A DNA stretch of 6,346 bases from an uncultured Clostridia bacterium (GTDB lineage: Bacteria > Bacillota > Clostridia > Oscillospirales > Ruminococcaceae). The notes beneath the pieces are model-generated. The model made no database searches, had not been told where the DNA came from, and saw nothing but the letters and a program-made list of their open reading frames with translations. Each line of letters begins with the position of its first letter. Position 1 is the first letter of the stretch. The stretch lies in assembly GCA_945931735.1 (NCBI GenBank), contig CAMEPN010000112.1:1-6346 (forward strand). Reading direction: 5' to 3'. Of the stretch, positions 1-5,246 are shown one piece after another. The translations under genes were made by a program, and so were the position numbers.

Positions 1-251
1 AGAAACCCCTCGTCGAAAATGCCCTTAGAACGCAGGAAGTCTATGTCCTCCCCGCTGAATCGAAGCCCCTCGATATAGTTTATCACCTGCTCTAACCCCG
101 CGCAGACCGCATACCCTCCCCCGTCGGGGATACGGCGGAAAAACAGATCGAAATACGCTGTTCGCTGCGCATATTTCGTCTTGTAATAGCCGTTGCCCAT
201 GGTGAGCTGATAGAAGTCGCAAAGCATGGTGCAGTTCTGTTCGTTTATCAT
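1..251 (-). CDS. pncB: Nicotinate phosphoribosyltransferase, N-terminal part (runs off the left edge)
   Basis: Only the first 83 codons are in the window and the frame stays open to base 1. The product would join nicotinate and PRPP, with ATP hydrolysis, to make nicotinate mononucleotide in the cytoplasm, the committed step of the Preiss-Handler route to NAD. The visible N-terminus has the hallmarks of the family: DFYQLTM at residues 12-18, AYFDLFFRRIPDGGGYAV around 32-49, and GLEQVINYIEGLRFS followed by DIDFLRSKGIFDE up to about 81. The catalytic phosphoribosyl-binding part lies outside the window. The ATG at 249-251 is chosen because GGGAG lies 8 bases upstream and the family motif begins about ten residues in. 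It follows a GNAT gene and a nicotinamidase-like gene on the same strand, which supports an NAD salvage role. The family call rests on recognising these motifs; I could not run an alignment. Confidence 0.88.
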   Translation of the reverse strand, partial: MINEQNCTMLCDFYQLTMGNGYYKTKYAQRTAYFDLFFRRIPDGGGYAVCAGLEQVINYIEGLRFSGEDIDFLRSKGIFDEGF

Positions 252-259
252 TTTCGTTT

Positions 260-264
260 CTCCC
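260..264 (-). promoter_or_regulatory. Ribosome-binding site of pncB
   Basis: On the minus strand this reads GGGAG, inside AAAAGGGAG, 8 bases before the ATG at 249-251. It fixes the start of this edge gene. Confidence 0.7.
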
Positions 265-328
265 TTTTTGCGTATGCCGTCCGAAAAATACTCCACGGAC
301 AGTAAAACGACCGAAAAAATGACCTATC

Positions 329-766
329 CTACATTTCCTTTGCCATAAAAATAACGTGCTCACAAACCGAAAAACCGTTCTTTTTATAAAATTCCGGAGC
401 AGGCGCATATTTATTGGTAGACAACGTTATGCCCGCAAGCCCCTTTTGCCCGACATACTCTTCGACAGCGCCAAGCAGCGCGGTGCCGATACCCTTGCCC
501 TGCTTCTGCGGTGTTACAAACATTTCCTCAACAAATACCTCGCTGTTGTTCCACCACACCTTTTCGTGCGCGAAAAGCGCGGCGATCACCCCGCCGTTTT
601 CCTCCGCAACATATCCCACGAACTTCCTGCCGCCGAAAAAATCGAGGAGATATTGCTCCGCGGTTTCCTTTGTCCAGCGGCACATCCACAATTCGTTGTT
701 GTATACGGAACACATGATATCCGCGCAGGCGGGAATATCGCCGATATTCATGCTGCGAATGTTCAT
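329..766 (-). CDS. GNAT-family N-acetyltransferase (145 aa)
   Basis: This is a single-domain Gcn5-related acetyltransferase of normal length, predicted to move an acetyl group from acetyl-CoA to an unknown amine substrate. The acetyl-CoA pyrophosphate loop is clear: strand VFVEEMFVTP (residues 77-86) leads into QGKGIG at 89-94 (the Q/R-x-x-G-x-G/A motif of motif A). Motif B is the C-terminal EFYKKNGF at 125-132. The start is taken as ATG at 764-766, not the in-frame TTG at 779-781: the ATG overlaps the upstream TGA as ATGA, and GGGAG sits 8 bases before it. It lies between a nicotinamidase-like gene and pncB, 77 bases from the latter, so it is probably co-transcribed with NAD salvage genes. 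The substrate cannot be read from the sequence; a small-molecule, peptide or protein target is equally open. I see nothing that marks it as an antibiotic-resistance enzyme. Confidence 0.85.
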   Translation of the reverse strand: MNIRSMNIGDIPACADIMCSVYNNELWMCRWTKETAEQYLLDFFGGRKFVGYVAEENGGVIAALFAHEKVWWNNSEVFVEEMFVTPQKQGKGIGTALLGAVEEYVGQKGLAGITLSTNKYAPAPEFYKKNGFSVCEHVIFMAKEM

Positions 767-1296
767 GTGCTTTGCTCCCAAATCACGTTTATCTGAACGC
801 CGCGCATGACCTCGAGCGCCCTTTTATGAGCCGCGGGGTCGGCGCAGGCGCACGCTCTGCTGTCCACCGTAATGCGGCTTTCGGGCAGCGCAGCCTTAGC
901 GATAACCGCGTTAGAGATAACGCAGATGTCCGTCACCAGTCCGCACAGTTCCACCTCGTCGAACCCGCATTTTTTCAGCAAATCGGCAAGCTCCAGCGAG
1001 CCGAACGACGGCTTCTTTATCACTATATCCTCTTCGCGTACAGCGTCTGCGACCTTTCCGCAGAGCGCGTGCCCCGCCGTGCCGTCGATGCAGTGCGGTA
1101 TCGGGAGCAGCTTTCCCTCCGAGGTTTCAAGGTAATTTTCCCCGTGCGTATCCAGCGTGAAAATAACCTGCCCGCCGTTTCTGCGGCATTCGTCTATCTT
1201 ATCGAGAATTATCGGTTCGAGCTTCTCCGCGCCCGCAAATCCGAGCGCGCCGTTCACAAAATCCACCTGATAATCCACCACGACCAGAGCTTTCAT
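763..1296 (-). CDS. pncA: Nicotinamidase-like cysteine hydrolase (isochorismatase family, 177 aa)
   Basis: This probably deamidates nicotinamide to nicotinate and ammonia in the cytoplasm, feeding the nicotinate phosphoribosyltransferase encoded two genes downstream. The family's catalytic triad is visible: D8 in VVVDYQVDF, a lysine at 94 or 95 in IKKPSFGS, and C125 in GLVTDICVISNA, which includes the V-T pair (121-122) that usually forms a cis peptide. D49-x-H51, E60 and H68 fall where nicotinamidases of the pneumococcal type bind a metal ion. That metal site favours nicotinamidase over metal-free isochorismatases. The protein is shorter than E. coli PncA (about 213 aa) but close to small Gram-positive versions. 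The ATG at 1294-1296 has a strong GGAGG 5 bases upstream. The gene starts 11 bases after glmU and its stop overlaps the GNAT start by 4 bases. Another amide substrate remains possible, but the adjacent pncB makes nicotinamide the best guess. Confidence 0.85.
   Translation of the reverse strand: MKALVVVDYQVDFVNGALGFAGAEKLEPIILDKIDECRRNGGQVIFTLDTHGENYLETSEGKLLPIPHCIDGTAGHALCGKVADAVREEDIVIKKPSFGSLELADLLKKCGFDEVELCGLVTDICVISNAVIAKAALPESRITVDSRACACADPAAHKRALEVMRGVQINVIWEQST
775..779 (-). promoter_or_regulatory. Ribosome-binding site that fixes the GNAT start
   Basis: The minus strand reads GGGAG here, 8 bases before the ATG at 764-766, and it lies inside the last codons of the upstream nicotinamidase-like gene. 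The alternative TTG at 779-781 overlaps this site and so cannot use it. The ATG start is therefore preferred, with translational coupling through the ATGA overlap. Confidence 0.65.
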
Positions 1297-1301
1297 GGGT
1301 A

Positions 1302-1306
1302 CCTCC
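1302..1306 (-). promoter_or_regulatory. Strong ribosome-binding site of the nicotinamidase-like gene
   Basis: The minus strand reads GGAGG (within CGGAGGTACCC), squeezed between the glmU stop codon and the next ATG. The 11-base gap leaves no room for a separate promoter between the genes, so the hydrolase is most likely translated from the glmU transcript or from a promoter inside glmU. Confidence 0.65.
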
Positions 1307-1307
1307 G

Positions 1308-2672
1308 TTACTTTTTCTTACGCAGGGCGTTCTTGCCCCAGTTTTCGATAACGCGCACCTGCCCGCGCTCAACCGCGAGAGAGTTCGCAGGGACTTCCTT
1401 TGTGATCGTCGAGCCGGCGGCGGTCGTAGCGTTCTCCCCGACCTTAACGGGTGCGATAAGGTTGGTGTTGCAGCCGATAAAGGCATGGTCGCCTATCTCG
1501 GTGCGGTATTTGTTTATGCCGTCGTAGTTTGCGGTGACGCAGCCGCAGCCGAAGTTGACCCCGCGCCCAACGTTGCTGTCGCCGAGGTATGTCAGATGAG
1601 CCACGGCGGTGTTTTCGCCGATGTCGCTGTTCTTTATCTCGACAAAATCGCCTATCTTTACGCCCTTCCTTATCGTTGTCCCCGGGCGTAGCTGTGCGAA
1701 CGGACCTATCTTAACGTTGTCCTCGACGACGGAGGAATATGCCTGTACGTTATTTAATACAACATTATTACCTATTGTACAATTCTCGATATGACTGTTC
1801 GCGCCGATCTCGCAGCCCGCTCCGATGACCGTCTTTCCGAGTATGACCGTGTTCGGGAGTATCGTGGTGTCTGTTCCTATTTTTACATCGGGAGCGATGA
1901 TTATTCCGTCGAGGGAAATAAATCCGACGCCCTCGTCCATCAGGCGGTAAAGAACGTTTTTCCGAGCCGTTTCGTTCAGCTCATACAGAGCGCGGCGGGA
2001 ATTTGCCCCAAGAACGATATCGGGGTTTTCGCTCGGATACGCCGCCGCGTTTCCGATAAGCTCTACGCAGTCGGTGAGGTAATATTCGCCCGCAGCGTTG
2101 TCGGAGCGCAGCTTAGGCAGCGCCTCGGCGAGCAGGTCTGACAGGAACCAGTATGCGCCGCTGTTGACCTCGCATATTTTTTCCTCCTCGGGGGAACAAT
2201 CCTTTTGTTCGCGAATTGCCTTGAAATTGCCGTTTTCGCGTATCACCCTGCCGTAGCCCGTCGGGTCGGAAAGCTCCGCGGATATCACGGTGACATTCGC
2301 GCGGCTCGTTTTCATGCAGGAAAGCGCGGAGCCTATCGTTTCCGCGTCGATAAACGGCGCGTCCCCGTTCAGCACGCAGACATAGTCGGTGTCCTTTATA
2401 AGCTCCATTGCGCAGCTCACCGCGTCGCCCGTACCTTTCTGCTCGGGCTGGAAAAACACCTCGGTATTCCCCCCGCGCGAGCGTATGTACTCCTCGGTCT
2501 GCTCGCGCTTATAGCCCGTAACGACCGCTATCCTGTCGAAGCCGAAATTCTCCGCCGCGTCAAGCACCCACCCGAGCATCGGCTTTTTCAGCACCTCGCA
2601 CAGTACCTTGGGCTTCTCGGACTTCATGCGCTTTCCCGCGCCGCCCGCCAGAATGATACAACCTGTTTTCAT
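1308..2672 (-). CDS. glmU: Bifunctional GlmU: N-acetylglucosamine-1-phosphate uridyltransferase and glucosamine-1-phosphate acetyltransferase
   Basis: GlmU makes UDP-GlcNAc, the cytoplasmic precursor of peptidoglycan and other glycans. Its C-terminal half acetylates glucosamine-1-phosphate with acetyl-CoA and its N-terminal half adds UMP from UTP. At 454 aa it is full length. The N-terminal nucleotidyltransferase (about 1-228) has LAGGAGKRM at 8-16, PKVL at 21-24, GDAP at 103-106 with D104 as metal ligand, and N224 as the second ligand. A linker helix leads into a left-handed beta-helix of hexapeptide repeats (about 250-440). Acetyltransferase residues of the E. coli enzyme all have counterparts shifted by four: R329, K347, catalytic H359, Y362, N373 and K388. 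The ATG has AGAGG 8 bases upstream. It heads the minus-strand block with the nicotinamidase-like gene, GNAT and pncB, and diverges from the bPH2 gene across 25 bases. LAGG replaces the more usual LAAG, a mild and tolerated variation. Confidence 0.97.
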   Translation of the reverse strand: MKTGCIILAGGAGKRMKSEKPKVLCEVLKKPMLGWVLDAAENFGFDRIAVVTGYKREQTEEYIRSRGGNTEVFFQPEQKGTGDAVSCAMELIKDTDYVCVLNGDAPFIDAETIGSALSCMKTSRANVTVISAELSDPTGYGRVIRENGNFKAIREQKDCSPEEEKICEVNSGAYWFLSDLLAEALPKLRSDNAAGEYYLTDCVELIGNAAAYPSENPDIVLGANSRRALYELNETARKNVLYRLMDEGVGFISLDGIIIAPDVKIGTDTTILPNTVILGKTVIGAGCEIGANSHIENCTIGNNVVLNNVQAYSSVVEDNVKIGPFAQLRPGTTIRKGVKIGDFVEIKNSDIGENTAVAHLTYLGDSNVGRGVNFGCGCVTANYDGINKYRTEIGDHAFIGCNTNLIAPVKVGENATTAAGSTITKEVPANSLAVERGQVRVIENWGKNALRKKK

Positions 2673-2740
2673 GACAATTACCTCTTAATGTATAAAAATG
2701 GATATTTTATTTTATTACATTCTCCGCCGTTTTTTCGTAA
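2673..2740. promoter_or_regulatory. AT-rich divergent start region between glmU and the bPH2 gene
   Basis: Only 25 bases (2673-2697) separate the two divergent start codons, and the glmU ribosome-binding site AGAGG (2681-2685) fills part of them. The AT-rich stretch continues into the first codons of the plus-strand gene. On the minus strand it holds two overlapping TAAAAT hexamers (2704-2709 and 2709-2714), which resemble a -10 box and could drive glmU with a leader of about 25 bases. I could not find a matching TTGACA-like -35 box at the right spacing. On the plus strand, TATAAA at 2691-2696 lies too close to the ATG to serve as its -10 box. A glmU promoter here is plausible but unproven. 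Confidence 0.3.
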
Positions 2741-3936
2741 GGATAAGCTTTTCCGAGGGCGGTATTTTCCTCGAAAAAGGTCTTATTTTTTTACGGTCGA
2801 GCCGTATACCGTTTTCCTCGGTCACGTCGGTGGAAATACGCCGCACGCCGCTCCTTCGCATACTGCGCGGAAAGCGGGTCACAGTCCGCACGCTAAGCGG
2901 AAAGGCGGCTGAATTTTACCTCCGGAAGAACGAGCCGCTCCCGTTCCTGACGAGAAATAAGGGGATAACGCTGCGCCCGAAAGCTTCGTCGGTGCTTTTC
3001 GGGGCGTTCATCGACACCCGTGCGCTAAGCGGGGTGCTGATATTCTCCGCAGCGATAAAGCGCATAGGCACTATATTCGGCAGCACCTACTACGACCGAA
3101 TAATCTCCGCGATACAAAGCACCGCAAACGGCGTTTCGGATACCCTCGCGCTGCTGCATATCGCGGTGCCGAAAGCCGCGTCGGTCGTCGCAGTATTCGT
3201 TATCGCCGCATGGGGCTTCGCGCTGCTGATAAAAACCGCCGCAATGGCGCGCTTCCGCGTGACGCTGCGAAAAGAGTCGGTCGCGGTGCGGCGCGGGATA
3301 TTCACCATATATGAATATTACATTTCCTCGGCGCAGCCGTGCTGCTGCATCACCTGCGACGCCGCCTCGTCGCTTATCGCAAAGGCAGCTCCGCTTTATC
3401 TCCGCGGGGTGATGATACTCCCTCCCGCGCGCCGCAGCACCTCCGAAAAACTGATACGCGTCCTGCTTGGCGGAACGCCCGCTGTCCCAAAGAAAAACGA
3501 AATATCTCCCCCGAAGCGCGCTCTTTTCGGTCACTGCGCGCTGCCGCTGAGCTGGGCTGCGGGGCTTGCCGCGGCGCTTCTGCTGATAAATATTATGCAG
3601 ATAACGGGCGCAATAAGATATGCCGAGCTGCTTAAAACCGCGCTGTGGTGCGGCGTCGCCGTTTTTCTGCAGACGGCGGCGGTGTACGCGGCGTATATGC
3701 TCCGCTCGGGTATGTCGCGCGGGAACGGCGTTCTAAGGATATCCTCGCGGCGTTTCGCGCGGCTGTACACCGTTTTTTCGCGGGAAAACAGCGCCGTGTC
3801 GTCCGCGATAGTTCAGAACCCGTTTCAGAAAACGGGCGGCTTCTGCGACTGCCGCCTTGTATTTCACGAGCGCATTTCAGCCCACCTGCGGCAGATCCCC
3901 GCAGACAGCGCGCGGCGGTTTACCGAGCGGCTTTAG
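2698..3936 (+). CDS. Membrane protein with three bacterial PH-like (bPH2, YdbT-type) domains
   Basis: This 412-residue protein has the repeating plan of the YdbT/YdbS family, whose biochemical role is poorly known. A first bPH2-like domain spans about 18-75 (GGIFLEKG, then SSRIPFSSVTSVEI and RGKRVTVRTLSG). Two hydrophobic segments follow (about 108-128 and 158-180). A second bPH2-like domain (about 185-245) contains FRVTLRKESVAVRRG, then two more membrane segments (about 281-301 and 312-334). A third, more divergent domain lies at about 343-410. YdbT proteins I know of usually begin with membrane helices before the first domain; this one starts almost directly with the domain, and an in-frame TAA at 2686-2688 rules out an upstream extension. 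No Shine-Dalgarno sequence is visible. An unusual PCCCITC cluster at 214-220 lies in the second domain. It is the only plus-strand gene here; its stop overlaps that of the facing decarboxylase. The family call is from motif pattern only. Confidence 0.75.
   Translation: MDILFYYILRRFFVRISFSEGGIFLEKGLIFLRSSRIPFSSVTSVEIRRTPLLRILRGKRVTVRTLSGKAAEFYLRKNEPLPFLTRNKGITLRPKASSVLFGAFIDTRALSGVLIFSAAIKRIGTIFGSTYYDRIISAIQSTANGVSDTLALLHIAVPKAASVVAVFVIAAWGFALLIKTAAMARFRVTLRKESVAVRRGIFTIYEYYISSAQPCCCITCDAASSLIAKAAPLYLRGVMILPPARRSTSEKLIRVLLGGTPAVPKKNEISPPKRALFGHCALPLSWAAGLAAALLLINIMQITGAIRYAELLKTALWCGVAVFLQTAAVYAAYMLRSGMSRGNGVLRISSRRFARLYTVFSRENSAVSSAIVQNPFQKTGGFCDCRLVFHERISAHLRQIPADSARRFTERL
3886..3904. repeat. 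Small GC-rich inverted repeat near the convergent gene ends
   Basis: CTGCGG (3886-3891) and CCGCAG (3899-3904) form a perfect 6-bp stem with a 7-base loop, inside the last codons of the bPH2 gene. For the decarboxylase transcript it lies about 28 bases past the stop codon, where a terminator would be expected. There is no T tract after it on either strand, so it is not a canonical intrinsic terminator, and chance in GC-rich coding DNA is a real possibility. Confidence 0.3.
3933..3936. other. Tail-to-tail stop-codon overlap
   Basis: The four bases TTAG serve both genes. The bPH2 gene ends with TAG at 3934-3936 on the plus strand and the decarboxylase ends with TAA at 3933-3935 on the minus strand. 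There is no intergenic DNA, so each transcript's 3' end must lie within the opposite gene and the two messages must be complementary over some length. Confidence 0.9.
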
Positions 3937-5225
3937 CGGCGCGTCCTGTCCAGAACGGCAATATTTTTCACGCCGTATTTCGCGAGCGCTTCTGCAACGT
4001 AATGGTCGATTATCTCGCCCGGCATAACGAGCGGTATTCCCGGAGGGCAGGGCGCCTTCATGCCCGCGCAAACCTCTCCGCCCGCGTTCTGAACGGGAAC
4101 GAGCTTCTGCGGCTTGAACACCGCCTCATATATCGGCATATACGCCTTAGGCTTGATGACAGGGTATTCCACCTCGGGGATCGGAGTTTTGCGGGGAACG
4201 AACAATATCGCCATCTCCGCGCGCTCGCAGTCCTTTACGGTAGTTGCCGCAGAGAACAGAAGCACGACGCGGTTCTCGTCCGACATCTCGCATTCCACGC
4301 CGTTCCTGCGCAGCACCGACGCGTATTCGTAGCCGCTAAGGCCGCTCTGCCGCGCGTTGATAACGATTCTCAGAGGGTCGCTCTTTCTAAGCGGCACGCC
4401 CGCCTTTTCAAGCTTTGTCTTGAGCGCCGCGACAGCCTCGCAGGCTCGCGTCACGGAATTTACATCTGCGGCGAGCAGCCCGTTGAACCTGTCAAGGCTC
4501 TCCATTATAAGATAAGATGGGCTGGACGAGCCGAATATTCCCATAAATTCCTTTGCGCGCGAAAAATCCGTTCCGTGCGCGAAATGGAGATACGCTCCCC
4601 CCGTGAGGACGGGCAGCGTCTTGTGAGCCGACTCCGCGCATATCAGCGGGAAGCCAAGCTCCAGCGGGTGGAGATACTGCGTGCCGAATTTCCGTTTGTC
4701 GAGGAAGCGGAGATACGCCCCGTGCGCGTTGTCGACTACCACGGGGATATTCGGCTTGACGAACTTCCATGTCCCGCCGTAATAATCAATATTCGGAATG
4801 AAAACAGCGTCCGCCCCGCTGAGCGATTCCGCGGTGTACTCAACATCGGCGCTGAGGTATTCCCTGGGATAAAGCCACTTTACGTCAAGACCGAGTACCG
4901 CGGCGGCATCGGCAAGGCTCCTGTGGGAATAGCGCGACGCCGCTATGGTCTTTACCCCCTGCGACTTCAGAACAGCGAGCGCGGTCTGTATCGCGAGCGT
5001 GCTACCGCCGCAGGAATAGCAGGTCTTTGCCGCGCCGAATATCTTAGCGGCAATGCTCTCGCTCTGCGCGATTATCCCGCCCGTTTCGTCGCTCTCAAAA
5101 AGGCTGTCCGCTCCGTCTATCTCGGTGATATCGTGCGGAAACTCACCGTTATGCCCCGGCATATGCAGGCGCAGACGGTTTTCTTTTGTGTATTTCTCCA
5201 AAAAATCAACTATCGGTGTATTCAT
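3933..5225 (-). CDS. Orn/Lys/Arg decarboxylase family PLP enzyme (fold type I, 430 aa)
   Basis: Members of this family remove the carboxyl group from arginine, lysine or ornithine to make agmatine, cadaverine or putrescine, using pyridoxal phosphate in the cytoplasm. The N-terminal RLHMPGHNG at 19-27 and GADSLFE at 38-44 are typical. SCGGSTLAIQTAL at 71-83 is the phosphate-binding region, VVVDNAHGAYLRF at 162-174 supplies the aspartate (D165) that pairs with the PLP ring nitrogen and a stacking H168, and SAHKTL at 199-204 carries the Schiff-base lysine K202. The C-terminal domain has PPGIPLVMPGE at 394-404. The family usually reads DEAHGAH where this has DNAHGAY, and at 430 aa it is shorter than YaaO-like enzymes of about 480, so the substrate cannot be assigned. 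The ATG has AGGA 7 bases upstream and lies 21 bases after the foldase gene, implying an operon with it. Confidence 0.88.
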   Translation of the reverse strand: MNTPIVDFLEKYTKENRLRLHMPGHNGEFPHDITEIDGADSLFESDETGGIIAQSESIAAKIFGAAKTCYSCGGSTLAIQTALAVLKSQGVKTIAASRYSHRSLADAAAVLGLDVKWLYPREYLSADVEYTAESLSGADAVFIPNIDYYGGTWKFVKPNIPVVVDNAHGAYLRFLDKRKFGTQYLHPLELGFPLICAESAHKTLPVLTGGAYLHFAHGTDFSRAKEFMGIFGSSSPSYLIMESLDRFNGLLAADVNSVTRACEAVAALKTKLEKAGVPLRKSDPLRIVINARQSGLSGYEYASVLRRNGVECEMSDENRVVLLFSAATTVKDCERAEMAILFVPRKTPIPEVEYPVIKPKAYMPIYEAVFKPQKLVPVQNAGGEVCAGMKAPCPPGIPLVMPGEIIDHYVAEALAKYGVKNIAVLDRTRR

Positions 5226-5246
5226 ATAATTATCCTGTCAATTCAT

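Noticed and set aside
772..1527. A 251-codon plus-strand frame opposite the nicotinamidase-like gene and the glmU tail
   Set aside because: It is antisense to two genes with intact catalytic motifs and shows no motif or ribosome-binding site of its own.
2691..2696. TATAAA as a -10 box for the plus-strand bPH2 gene
   Set aside because: Transcription would begin about 7 bases later, inside the coding sequence past its ATG, and no good -35 box lies 16-18 bases upstream.
2205..2912. A 235-codon plus-strand frame across the 5' half of glmU and the start of the bPH2 gene
   Set aside because: It is a shadow of glmU and overlaps the better-supported bPH2 frame; its composition (His, Arg, Tyr rich) shows no family motif.
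3025..3534. A 169-codon minus-strand frame opposite the bPH2 gene
   Set aside because: The plus-strand frame here has clear alternation of membrane segments and PH-like domains; the reverse frame has neither and is Arg/Gly rich.
3955..3976. ACGGC/GCCGT inverted repeat just after the bPH2 stop, as a terminator
   Set aside because: The stem is only 5 bp with a 12-base loop and no T tract follows, so it is not a credible intrinsic terminator.
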